From contig NZ_JASZYK010000001.1 in assembly GCF_030317035.1 (NCBI RefSeq), positions 496,001 through 560,000 on the forward strand: a stretch of 64,000 nt of DNA, written 5' to 3'. A program made the position numbers and the translations under genes. Numbering within the stretch: position 1 is the first letter of the stretch; every line of letters starts with the position of its first letter. Below are positions 40,886-48,789 of this stretch, piece after piece. The stretch comes from Variovorax sp. J22G73. Its GTDB lineage: Bacteria; Pseudomonadota; Gammaproteobacteria; Burkholderiales; Burkholderiaceae_C. The notes under the pieces were generated by a model, which saw nothing but the letters and a program-made list of their open reading frames with translations, ran no database searches and was not told the origin of the DNA.

Positions 40886-42238
40886 TCAGGCGGGCCGCAC
40901 CACCCGTTCCGCGGCCAGCGCCACCGCGGCCAGGCGCGCGTCGTCGCCGCGCACCGAAGACAGCATCAGCCCCACCGGCAGTTCGCCCGGCGCATGGCAC
41001 GGCAGGCTGAAGGCGCAGCCGTCGAGCAGGTTGATGGCGAAGGTGTTGCGCAGCAGCAGGCCGTTGGTCTTGAAAAAGGCGGCGTCCTCCGCCAGCGCCG
41101 CGATGGGCGGCGCGACGATGGGCACGGTCGGGCACACGAGCGCGTCGAAGCCTTCGATGGCGCGCTCCATGCGCCCGATCCAGTCGCGCCGGCGGTCCTG
41201 CATGGCGATGTAGTCGGCGGCGCGCACCTCGGTGCCCAGCGCGATGCGCGCGGCCACGCGCGAGTCAAAACCGTCGCGCTTCGTGGCGAAGCGCTCGCGG
41301 TGCACGCCCGAGGCCTCGACCGGCGAGAAGCCGCCCGGTGCGTTGACGGTCGCGATCTCGGCGAGCTCGGCCAGCGCGATGTCCACGATGTTCGCGCCCG
41401 CGGCCGACAGCGCCTGCAGCGCGCGCTCGAAGGCCTGCGCCACCGCGGGCTCGATGTCGTCGAACATCAGCGTGCGCGGCACGGCCAGCCGCATGCCCTG
41501 CAGCGGGCGGCGGCGCACGGCAAGCGGCGTGTCGGCAATGGCGGCGTCGGCGGCCAGGCAGTCTTCCACGATGCGCGCCATGGCGCACACCGTGTCCAGC
41601 GAGCGGGCCAGCTCGAAGGCGCCGGTGCGCGGCACGCGCGACTGCGTGCTCTTGAAGCCGACCAGCCCGCACAGCGCGGCCGGAATGCGGATGGAGCCGC
41701 CCGTGTCCGAGCCCAGCCCCGCCACCGCGAGGCCCAGCGCCACCGACACCGCCGCGCCGGACGACGAGCCGCCCGGAATGCGCGGCGTGACGGCGTCCGC
41801 CGGGTTGGCCGGCGTGCCGTAGTGCGGGTTGATGCCCACGCCCGAGAACGCGAACTCGGTCATGTTGGTCTTGCCGACGATGGCCGCGCCCTGCGTGCGC
41901 AGCCGCGCCACGGCCACCGCGTCGTGTGCGGCCGGCGGCTCGCCGGCGCACACGGCGGAGCCCGCCATGGTGGTCTCGCCGGCCACGTCGTACAGGTCCT
42001 TGACCGTCACGGGCAGGCCGGCGAGCGGCCCGAGCTCGATGCCGGCCTTGCGGGCCGCGTCGGCATGGCGCGCCGCGGCGCGGGCGCCGTCGGCGTACAG
42101 GCGCGTGAACACGTGCGCCGCCGCGGGCTGCGCCGCGGCCTCGAGCACCTGGTCGACCAGGGCTTCGTGCGACAGCTCGCCGCGGGCGATGCGCGCGCGC
42201 AGGGCGGCGATGGTGGCGATGGTGAAGTCGGTCCTCAT
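40886..42238 (-). CDS. Amidase (GatA/AtzF-like amidase signature family)
   Basis: The 450-residue protein starts at the ATG at 42238, sharing one base with the preceding stop (TGATG). It has the amidase-signature catalytic residues: Lys in PVTVKDLYDVAG, cis-Ser in PGGSSSGAAVSVALG, and nucleophile Ser in GSDTGGSIRIPAALCGLVGF. These enzymes hydrolyse amides or ureides to acids and ammonia. The substrate is unknown. It ends a five-gene cluster (LysR, EthD-like, MFS, DUF2848, amidase), suggesting uptake and amide cleavage of a small compound. Confidence 0.92.
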   Translation of the reverse strand: MRTDFTIATIAALRARIARGELSHEALVDQVLEAAAQPAAAHVFTRLYADGARAAARHADAARKAGIELGPLAGLPVTVKDLYDVAGETTMAGSAVCAGEPPAAHDAVAVARLRTQGAAIVGKTNMTEFAFSGVGINPHYGTPANPADAVTPRIPGGSSSGAAVSVALGLAVAGLGSDTGGSIRIPAALCGLVGFKSTQSRVPRTGAFELARSLDTVCAMARIVEDCLAADAAIADTPLAVRRRPLQGMRLAVPRTLMFDDIEPAVAQAFERALQALSAAGANIVDIALAELAEIATVNAPGGFSPVEASGVHRERFATKRDGFDSRVAARIALGTEVRAADYIAMQDRRRDWIGRMERAIEGFDALVCPTVPIVAPPIAALAEDAAFFKTNGLLLRNTFAINLLDGCAFSLPCHAPGELPVGLMLSSVRGDDARLAAVALAAERVVRPA

Positions 42239-42960
42239 CACGCCACCACCGGCAGTGCCTGCACCGCGTAGCGATGCACGATGCGCCGCTGCAGCCGGGG
42301 GTCGTGCAGTTCGATTTCCATCTGCGCCGCCGGGCGAATGCCTTCGCCCTTGGCATTGGGCAGTGCGCCCAGCGTGCCGCAGGTCATGAACAGGCCCTCG
42401 GGGACGGCGTCCACGCCGGGCATGCCGTCGCGCAAGGCGGCCAGCGGGCGGATCGAGGCGAGCGTGCCGCGCTGGTAGTCGACCCAGCGGCCATCCTCCA
42501 GGATGCGCGAGTGCAGCTCGATGCCGTCCTGGTGCGCCTGCACGTCGGCCCAGCGCCAGGCGGTCTCGGCCACGGGCTTGGCGCACATCTGCTTGGAGAC
42601 GGCCACCGAGTAGCTCTCGACCTGCCGGTCGGTGTGGTCCGAGGCCACGCTCAGCCACCACTCGCCCTGCGAGAAGAAGAACACCGGCTCGGCCTCGCCG
42701 GAGCTCTGCTCGCCCAGCGCCTCGATGTCGGGCGACTGCGTGAGCAGCTGCGCGGCCACGCGGTAGTACAGCGGCACGCTCGAAGGGCGCGGCACGCCGA
42801 TGGCCGCCAGCTCCTCGATGTGGTGCTCGATGGCCGCGGTGTCGCGGCCGGTCCAGCCCGCCACCACCAGCGCGCGCGGCGCGAAGCTGTGCACGGCGGT
42901 GGAGCGCGTGCCGCTGGCGGAAACGCTCTCGCAGGCGAAGCTCAGTCGTTGGGTGCTCAT
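42238..42960 (-). CDS. DUF2848 protein
   Basis: The 240-residue protein begins MSTQRLSFACESVSASG. It matches DUF2848: VVAGWTGRDTAAIEHHIEEL, GVPRPSSVPLYYRVAAQLLT, and GLFMTCGTLGALPNAKGEGI with RPAAQMEIELHDPRLQRRIV. The C-terminal part resembles the fumarylacetoacetase (FAH) fold style, where acidic residues bind a metal; this is a tentative likeness. It is translated with the amidase (1-base overlap), implying a shared pathway. Confidence 0.85.
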   Translation of the reverse strand: MSTQRLSFACESVSASGTRSTAVHSFAPRALVVAGWTGRDTAAIEHHIEELAAIGVPRPSSVPLYYRVAAQLLTQSPDIEALGEQSSGEAEPVFFFSQGEWWLSVASDHTDRQVESYSVAVSKQMCAKPVAETAWRWADVQAHQDGIELHSRILEDGRWVDYQRGTLASIRPLAALRDGMPGVDAVPEGLFMTCGTLGALPNAKGEGIRPAAQMEIELHDPRLQRRIVHRYAVQALPVVA

Positions 42961-42965
42961 TTTTT

Positions 42966-44315
42966 TCAGATCTCCAGCGGACGCTTGGCGGTCTCGCGTG
43001 CCACGGCCAGGGCAACCAGCGTCAGGCCCAGCGCACCCACCACGTACAGCGACACGGCGGTGGTGCTGCCCCACGACTTGAACAGGCTCGCGATGATCAG
43101 CGGCGCAAAGCCGCCGCCCAGGATGCCGGCCAGCGTGTAGGCCAGCGAGGCGCCCGCGTAGCGCACGCGTCCGGGGAACTGCTCGGTCACGAAGGCGGCC
43201 TGGGGGCCGTACATCATGGCGTGGATCAGCAGGCCGACCACCACCGCCGCGCAGATGGCGACCGGGTGCGCGCTGTCCATCAGCACGAAGAACACGAAGG
43301 CCCACACCATGCCCAGCAGCGCGCCGGCCATGTAGACCGGGCGGCGGCCGATGCGGTCCGACAGCCCGCCGAACCACGGCACCGCAATCGCGTTGCAGGC
43401 CGCGCCGATCATCGTGGCGGTGAGCGCCAGCGGACGCGACAGGTGCAGCACCGTGGTCACGTAGGTCAGCGTGAACACCACCACCAGCGCGTACAGCACG
43501 TCGGAGCCGATGCGCGAGCCGCCGGCCACCAGCAGGCTGCGCCAGTGCTGGGTGAACACTTCCTTGATCGGCGTCTTGGCGGTGGCCTTCTTCTGTTCCA
43601 TCTCGAGGAACACGGGCGTCTCGTCCACGCCGCGGCGCAGCCACAGGCCGAACAGCACCAGCGCGACGCTGGAGATCAGCGGCAGCCGCCAGCCCCAGGC
43701 CTGGAATTCCTCCGGACTCAGCCAGGCCGACACGATGGCGATGAAGCCGGTGCCAATCAGCGTGCCGCACGACGGTCCCACCTGCGTGAACGAGGCGTTG
43801 CGCCCGCGCTCGTCGGGCTTGCCGTGTTCCATCGACAGCAGCACCGCGCCGGCCCATTCGCCGCCGAGCGCCACGCCCTGCACGAAGCGCAGCGCCACCA
43901 GCGCCACCGGCGCCCAGATGCCCCAGGTGGCATAGGTGGGCAGCAGGCCCATCAGGCCGGTGGAGATGCCCATGATGACCAGCGTGGCCACCAGCACGAA
44001 GCGCCGGCCCAGCCGGTCGCCCAGGTGGCCGAACACCACGCCGCCCAGCGGGCGCGAGATGTAGCCGACCGCGTAGGTCGAGAAGGCCAGGATGGTGCCG
44101 GTCAGCGGGTCGAACGAGGGGAAGAACACCGCGTTGAAGACCAGCGCGGCCATGATGTTGTAGACGGTGAAGTCGTACCACTCGAGCGTGGTGCCGATGG
44201 AGCTGGCCATGGCCAAGCGGCCCATCCTGGGCGCGGCGGCTGCACCAGGCGCACCGGCGGCACCGGCGGCACCGGTCGCGGCGGCCGGCGTGGCGGGAAG
44301 AACATGTTCGGTCAT
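42966..44315 (-). CDS. MFS transporter, metabolite:H+ symporter family
   Basis: The 449-residue protein is taken from the ATG at 44315, which has AAGG upstream; an ATG 27 bases earlier lacks one. The N-terminus is Ala/Gly-rich (ATGAAGAAGAPGAAAAPR). Motifs are TLEWYDFTVYNIMAALVFNA, SRPLGGVVFGHLGDRLGRR, RFVQGVALGGEWAGAVLLSM and [15 protein letters not shown]. It likely imports a carboxylate or amide used by the amidase and DUF2848 proteins, which follow within 5 bases and 1 base. Confidence 0.9.
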   Translation of the reverse strand: MTEHVLPATPAAATGAAGAAGAPGAAAAPRMGRLAMASSIGTTLEWYDFTVYNIMAALVFNAVFFPSFDPLTGTILAFSTYAVGYISRPLGGVVFGHLGDRLGRRFVLVATLVIMGISTGLMGLLPTYATWGIWAPVALVALRFVQGVALGGEWAGAVLLSMEHGKPDERGRNASFTQVGPSCGTLIGTGFIAIVSAWLSPEEFQAWGWRLPLISSVALVLFGLWLRRGVDETPVFLEMEQKKATAKTPIKEVFTQHWRSLLVAGGSRIGSDVLYALVVVFTLTYVTTVLHLSRPLALTATMIGAACNAIAVPWFGGLSDRIGRRPVYMAGALLGMVWAFVFFVLMDSAHPVAICAAVVVGLLIHAMMYGPQAAFVTEQFPGRVRYAGASLAYTLAGILGGGFAPLIIASLFKSWGSTTAVSLYVVGALGLTLVALAVARETAKRPLEI

Positions 44316-44352
44316 CGGAGTACCTTGGTTCGGTGAAGACATGGGGGTCGGG

Positions 44353-45042
44353 TCAGCGCAGCTCGGCCGCGCTCAGCTTCCAGCCGAGCGCGAGCAGCCA
44401 GCCGGTGGCGGGGTCGGTGTCGAAGGCGGCGGCGGCCGAGGCACGCGCGGTGCGCGCCGCGGCGACGTGGCTGGTTTCGACGACCAGCATCGGCTGCAGC
44501 ACGCGGCCTTCGGTGGATTCGCGCGGCAGCGGCGTGCTCAGCGCGGTGTCGGGCACGAGCAGGTACGACTGCACGAAGCCTGCCTGCTCGGCCAGCGCGC
44601 GGCCCACGCGCGTGGCGTGGGCGGCCAGCGCCTCGGTGTCCGCCGCGGCGGCCAGGGGCAGCACGACCGCATGGCTGCCGCTGCCGAAGCCGGTCACGGC
44701 GCGCACGGCGCACACGCGGCGAATCGGCTGGCGCATGCGATCGAGGTTGGCGACGGACCACGGCGTCTGCTTCTCGAACGCGGCGCGGTAGCCCGGCGAG
44801 CCGAACACGGCCAGCGATTCGGTGCGGTACAGCCCGAGGTATTTGCGACCGCCTTCGAGCGACGAATACCGTGCGCCCGACAGGAAGCCGGGAATGCGCA
44901 CGCGCTCTTCCACGTGCTCGCGGTCGTACCAGCGGTTGAAGTCGGCATCGTCGGCGGCGTCGACGTCGGAGGCGACGAACAGCAGGCCGTTCACGGCCGC
45001 GGCGTCGGTGTCAGGAAGGGCGGAAGAAGCGGGAGTGGTCAT
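44353..45042 (-). CDS. EthD/DUF4286-like dimeric alpha-beta barrel protein
   Basis: The 229-residue protein has an N-terminal segment FNRWYDREHVEERVRIPGFL SGARYSSLEGGRKYLGLYRT typical of ferredoxin-like dimeric barrel proteins (EthD/DUF4286 type), probably repeated in the C-terminal half. The role may be an accessory enzyme or a small-molecule binder. It is the first gene after the LysR regulator and 37 bases before the MFS carrier. The family name is tentative. Confidence 0.65.
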   Translation of the reverse strand: MTTPASSALPDTDAAAVNGLLFVASDVDAADDADFNRWYDREHVEERVRIPGFLSGARYSSLEGGRKYLGLYRTESLAVFGSPGYRAAFEKQTPWSVANLDRMRQPIRRVCAVRAVTGFGSGSHAVVLPLAAAADTEALAAHATRVGRALAEQAGFVQSYLLVPDTALSTPLPRESTEGRVLQPMLVVETSHVAAARTARASAAAAFDTDPATGWLLALGWKLSAAELR

Positions 45043-45186
45043 GGCGGCGGAGGGGCGGGCGGGCCTTCGAAATTTGAAGGCGCGATCTTCCGTCGCAGGG
45101 TGCCGCTGTCACAAACGAGTTTTTCTGGGCGACAGCCACAAGAATTACTGGCCCCTTCCTGGGGCGGAAATGCTCGTTTTCGAGGG
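45043..45186 (-). promoter_or_regulatory. Regulatory gap upstream of the EthD-like/MFS/DUF2848/amidase operon
   Basis: This 144-base gap lies between the LysR stop and the operon start. It holds CTCG-TTTT-CGAG (45173-45184) and a GCCCC-TTCCT-GGGGC hairpin (45151-45165), and is AT-richer than its surroundings. It is the natural site for the operon promoter and LysR operator. No -35/-10 pair could be fixed. Confidence 0.4.
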
Positions 45187-46104
45187 TTAACCCTCTGAAG
45201 CCCCGCTCCAGGTTGGTGCGATTGCAGAGGCCGTGAACTGGTCCGACGCGCGGCACGCCAGCTCGGCCACCAGGCGGATGGCGTCGGAGTCGGCGGCCTC
45301 CAGGTGGCTCACCACCAGCCGCTGCGGCGAGATGAGCGCATCGCATTCGATGATGCGCACGTCGCCGATGGCCACGTACTCGTACACCGGCGGCAGCGGC
45401 ACCAGCGCGTTGCCGAAGCCCGCCTTCACCAGCCGCGCGAGCGCGGAAATCGAGCTCACGCAGTGCACCTTGCCCAGCGGGATGCCCACCGCGCGGTACA
45501 GGTTCTTCAGCGCCTCGTGCGGCTGCGAGCCCGGGCTCATGGTGAGCACCGGCTGGCGCAGCAGCTGCTCGACGGTCTGCGTGCCCTCGGCGCTCATCTG
45601 GCCGACCCAGCCCATCGGCATCGGCAGGCAGGGCGTGCTCACGATGCCCGCGCCCGCGATGTGGTCGGTCTGCAGCGCGATGTCCAGCGCGCCCTCGCGC
45701 AGGCCGCGGTGCAGCGCCAGCGTGGTCTCGGAGGTCAGCTGCACCTCGATGCCGGGGTAGGTGGAGCGCAGGTTGGTCAGGAAGCCCAGCAGCCAGGTGT
45801 GCACGACCGTCTCGATGGCGCCGATGCGCACCAGCCCCAGCAGGTCTTCGCGCGGGCGGCCGAGCGAGACGATTTCGCGGCGCAGCTCCAGCAGCCGCTC
45901 GCCGTAGTCCATGAGCCGCACGCCCACCGGCGTGAGCCGCAGCTCGCGCGCGTCGCGCTCGAACAGGCGCGCGCCGATGTCTTCTTCGAGCGAGGCCACG
46001 CGGTTGGACACCGCCGCCTGCGTGATGTGCAGCCGGTCGCTGGCCGCGCGGAAGCTGCCTAGCCTTGCGGCCCAGAGAAAGGCTTCGACAAATCTTGTAT
46101 TCAT
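45187..46104 (-). CDS. LysR-family regulator
   Basis: The 305-residue protein has an HTH in FVEAFLWAARLGSFRAASDR and LHITQAAVSNRVASLEEDIG, then LFERDARELRLTPVGVRLMD. The effector domain has LVRIGAIETVVHTWLLGFLT, and DIALQTDHIAGAGIVSTPCL. It is co-oriented with the four catabolic-type genes downstream and probably activates them. Its ligand is likely the operon's substrate, by inference. Confidence 0.93.
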   Translation of the reverse strand: MNTRFVEAFLWAARLGSFRAASDRLHITQAAVSNRVASLEEDIGARLFERDARELRLTPVGVRLMDYGERLLELRREIVSLGRPREDLLGLVRIGAIETVVHTWLLGFLTNLRSTYPGIEVQLTSETTLALHRGLREGALDIALQTDHIAGAGIVSTPCLPMPMGWVGQMSAEGTQTVEQLLRQPVLTMSPGSQPHEALKNLYRAVGIPLGKVHCVSSISALARLVKAGFGNALVPLPPVYEYVAIGDVRIIECDALISPQRLVVSHLEAADSDAIRLVAELACRASDQFTASAIAPTWSGASEG

Positions 46105-46201
46105 GAGGGCACCTGCGGGGCATTTTGCCGGGATTCGGGCCGGCGTCGTGCAGGTGCGGGTGCGGTGCGGTGCGGTGCAGTGCCTTGCGTGCCCCGCTGC
46201 C

Positions 46202-46570
46202 TCAGCCGCCCATCGAATAGAAGAACTCCTCGCGCACGATGGCGCCGTCCTTCACCGTGTAGAGCCCGGCTTCTTCCATGGTGAAGCGCTGGCCCGTGGC
46301 CTTCATGGTCACGTCGAACTCGAAGCCGACGATGAAGCGGTCGTCGTGCGGCCAGGGCCCGGTGATCTTGGCCGAATGCACCTCGTGGTTGTCGCTCCAC
46401 CACTTGCCCTTGGCCTCGATGGCGGCCAGGCCGACGGCCTCGCGCTGCCCACCGGGTGGCGCGCCCGCCTCGACGCTCACGGCGTCGTCGGCGTAGAGCG
46501 CCCTCGCTTCGTCGAACTTTCCTTCCCGGCACAGCGCGACGAGCCGGGTCGCGATTTCCATCGTGGTCAT
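46202..46570 (-). CDS. NTF2/SnoaL-like protein
   Basis: The 122-residue protein has the SnoaL-like layout: ATRLVALCREGKFDEARALY, GLAAIEAKGKWWSDNHEVHS, DRFIVGFEFDVTMKATGQRF and EEAGLYTVKDGAIVREEFFY. It forms a cone-shaped barrel with a small-molecule pocket in this fold. It is monocistronic by appearance, with no clear function. Confidence 0.85.
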   Translation of the reverse strand: MTTMEIATRLVALCREGKFDEARALYADDAVSVEAGAPPGGQREAVGLAAIEAKGKWWSDNHEVHSAKITGPWPHDDRFIVGFEFDVTMKATGQRFTMEEAGLYTVKDGAIVREEFFYSMGG

Positions 46571-46651
46571 GGCGTTCTCCTGAAAAAAGAGGGGAAGGCA
46601 GTTTAGGCCGATGGATGTGACGCCGGGCTTTCAACACTGCCCGTGTCGCGG

Positions 46652-47056
46652 TCAGCCGTTCGGCGATGCCGGTGCCTTGTCCTTGCGCACCCAGCCCAGC
46701 GAGAACACATAGCGGCTGCCGCCCACCACGCGCGTCACGCTGTGCTCGCAGGCGTCGGGCCTGAAGAGCTTGATGCGGCGCGTGGCGAAGATCGGCGCCG
46801 CGCACACGAAGTCGCCGCCCGCGCGCGGCGACTTCAGCACGATGTTGAGCCGGTAGTGCCGCCCGAGCTGCACCGGGTCGGTGTGCGGCGGGATCTCGGC
46901 GCCTTCGGGGTAGCGGATGAGGTAGCTGTCGAAGGGCAGCGGCCAGCGCGCGGTGGCCAGCAGCATCTTGTCGTAGCCCGTGCCCTGGCGCCCGCGCTGC
47001 CAGCGGAAGGCCAGCGAGAGGTAGCTGCGCAGCGATGCGGGGAAGAACATGGCCAT
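46652..47056 (-). CDS. 2OG-Fe(II) oxygenase-fold protein
   Basis: The 134-residue protein begins MAMFFPASLRSYLSLAFRWQ. It has an iron-binding pattern: His and Asp in EIPPHTDPVQLGRHYRLNIV, the second His in CEHSVTRVVGGSRYVFSLGW, and an Arg nearby for 2-oxoglutarate. It is short for the family, so it represents only the core barrel. It is 8 bases downstream of the acidic unknown protein gene and may act with it. Substrate is unknown. Confidence 0.72.
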   Translation of the reverse strand: MAMFFPASLRSYLSLAFRWQRGRQGTGYDKMLLATARWPLPFDSYLIRYPEGAEIPPHTDPVQLGRHYRLNIVLKSPRAGGDFVCAAPIFATRRIKLFRPDACEHSVTRVVGGSRYVFSLGWVRKDKAPASPNG

Positions 47057-47064
47057 GGCCGGGG

Positions 47065-47643
47065 TCAGCCCACGGTGGGCGCGGCAACGCCGAACAGCGT
47101 GGCGGTGAAGGCGCGGTCGTAGTCGGGGTCGCCGCCGAAGCTCAGCGCGATGTGGCCGCGCCAGGTGATGTCGAACCGGTCGGTGCCCGCGACGCGCTCG
47201 AACCGGATGCGGTGGCGGGCGACTGCGCCATGGCTGAAGAGGTAGATGTGGAAGGCGTTCGCAGCCTGGTCGGCGGGCGGCGGGTCGTCCACGGTGGCTT
47301 CGAAGCCGTCGAGGCCCTGCAAGCTGTAGCCCGCCACCGGCCCCACCTTGAAGCCGGGAAACCCTGGCCACTTCGTGGACGAGAGGGTGCAGCGGTGGTA
47401 ATTGGTCCAGACGCCGGGGGCTTCCCAGTCGGAGGCGAAATCCTCGCCATCCTCGCCATCCTCTTCGTCATCGTCTTCTTCATCGGCCTGCTCGATCTCA
47501 CGCTCCGCGTCGTAGGCCGCCGTCTGCAGGTGCAGGTCGAACCACACGCTGCCGTCGCGCACGCTGGCCGTCCACTGGAAGCTTTCCACCGGGTGGCCTT
47601 CGGGCCAGGGGTTGCCGGGGAAGAAGATGCGGTCCTGGGTCAT
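47065..47643 (-). CDS. Uncharacterised protein with acidic run
   Basis: The 192-residue protein is not recognised. It starts MTQDRIFFPGNPWPEGHPVE. It carries a strongly acidic stretch of about 20 residues near position 55 (EQADEEDDDEEDGEDGED), which looks like an inserted low-complexity loop. The C-terminal half, such as HIYLFSHGAVARHRIRFERV, suggests a beta-rich domain. It stands between the VOC protein gene (4-base gap) and the oxygenase-like gene (8-base gap), so the three are probably cotranscribed. Confidence 0.7.
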   Translation of the reverse strand: MTQDRIFFPGNPWPEGHPVESFQWTASVRDGSVWFDLHLQTAAYDAEREIEQADEEDDDEEDGEDGEDFASDWEAPGVWTNYHRCTLSSTKWPGFPGFKVGPVAGYSLQGLDGFEATVDDPPPADQAANAFHIYLFSHGAVARHRIRFERVAGTDRFDITWRGHIALSFGGDPDYDRAFTATLFGVAAPTVG

Positions 47644-47647
47644 CGGG

Positions 47648-48070
47648 TCATGCGTCGTTCGGCTGGATCAGGTCCCAGCGGTTGCCGCACAGGTCCTGGA
47701 AGACCGCCACGGTGCCGTGCGGCTCGTGGCGCGGCGCTTCGAGAAAGCGCACGCCGTGCGACACCATGTGGGCATGGTCGGCCGCGAAGTCGGGGGTGTG
47801 AAGAAACAGGAAGACCCGGCCGCCGGCCTGCTTGCCGACGCTGGCCTCCTGCTCGTCGGTCACGGCCTTGGCCAGCAGCAGCGCGGCACCGCCGTCGCGT
47901 GCGGGCGCCACCACCACCCAGCGCTTGCCGGGGCCGCGCGGCGTGTCTTCGAGCAGCTCGAAGCGCAGGGCCTGGGTGAAGAAGCGAATGGCTTCGTCGT
48001 AGTCGCGCACCAGCAGGGTGACGGTCGCCAGGCGGCGTGGGAGCGGATGTGCAGCGGGGGCAGGGCTCAT
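47648..48070 (-). CDS. VOC-superfamily (glyoxalase/bleomycin-resistance fold) protein
   Basis: The 140-residue protein is taken from the ATG at 48070. Features are LATVTLLVRDYDEAIRFFTQ, GKRWVVVAPARDGGAALLLA, and VAVFQDLCGNRWDLIQPN, whose Gln/Glu-like positions at the end are typical of the fold. Members bind metal and act on varied substrates. It is 16 bases downstream of the uncharacterised gene at 48087 and heads a small operon. Confidence 0.87.
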   Translation of the reverse strand: MSPAPAAHPLPRRLATVTLLVRDYDEAIRFFTQALRFELLEDTPRGPGKRWVVVAPARDGGAALLLAKAVTDEQEASVGKQAGGRVFLFLHTPDFAADHAHMVSHGVRFLEAPRHEPHGTVAVFQDLCGNRWDLIQPNDA

Positions 48071-48086
48071 GGGGCGCCGCCCGCGT

Positions 48087-48737
48087 TCAGGCAAAGACGA
48101 TGGCCGTCTTGTGCGCAATGCTCAGCCGCGCCATTTCATACAGCAGCAACCACGACGCGTACTCGCGGTACAGCCCTTCGTCCGTCTCGCCCAGTGCGTC
48201 GATGCGCGCGGCTTCCTCGTCCGACAGCTGCCCGTCGACCAAGGTGATGCCGAGCGCGGGCGCGACCTGCACCAGTTCGTCGCGCAGCCGGTACGACGAA
48301 CCTAGCATGCCGCCGGTCAGCGCCTCGTCTTCCGATTCGGCGTCGGAGAACAGCACCTCGTCGAACTCGACCGGCACGTAGAAGCCTTCCGCGTCCGAGT
48401 GGCAGATGAGGTGGCTCTCGGCGATGTCGAGCGCGGCCTGCACCGCCGGGTCTTCCGACGGGTCGGCGCCTTCTTCCACCGGCGTTGCCGTCCAGCCCGG
48501 CGACACCACGCTGTGCGCGTAGGCGCGGCGCAGGTAGTGGATGAACGAGTACGGAAACCCGTCGAGCGACGCGCGCGAATCCAGTGCGGGCAGCTCGCGC
48601 GGCTCGTCGTGTGGCGGCAGGCCCGCCGACGCGAGCACGCCGTTCACGATCTCGAAGTCGCCCTCGAACCATTCGGCGCCTTCGGGGTCGTTCTGCAAAA
48701 AGTCGGCAAGCGTGCCGACGCTGATGGCCAGTCCCAT
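48087..48737 (-). CDS. Conserved uncharacterised protein
   Basis: The 216-residue acidic protein starts MGLAISVGTLADFLQNDPEG. I recall similar hypothetical proteins (GLxxxVGxLADxxxNDPEG start, HYLRR, HSDAEGFYVPVEF, GSSxRL) in several phyla, but no function. No membrane segment or signal peptide. It is the first of a probable operon (this gene, VOC, acidic protein, oxygenase-like) and lies 52 bases downstream of the alpha-2-macroglobulin gene. Confidence 0.75.
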   Translation of the reverse strand: MGLAISVGTLADFLQNDPEGAEWFEGDFEIVNGVLASAGLPPHDEPRELPALDSRASLDGFPYSFIHYLRRAYAHSVVSPGWTATPVEEGADPSEDPAVQAALDIAESHLICHSDAEGFYVPVEFDEVLFSDAESEDEALTGGMLGSSYRLRDELVQVAPALGITLVDGQLSDEEAARIDALGETDEGLYREYASWLLLYEMARLSIAHKTAIVFA

Positions 48738-48789
48738 GGGGGTCGTCCTTGTGTCGTGTCTGTCGTGTCTGTCGTTCGTGGACGGCGGC

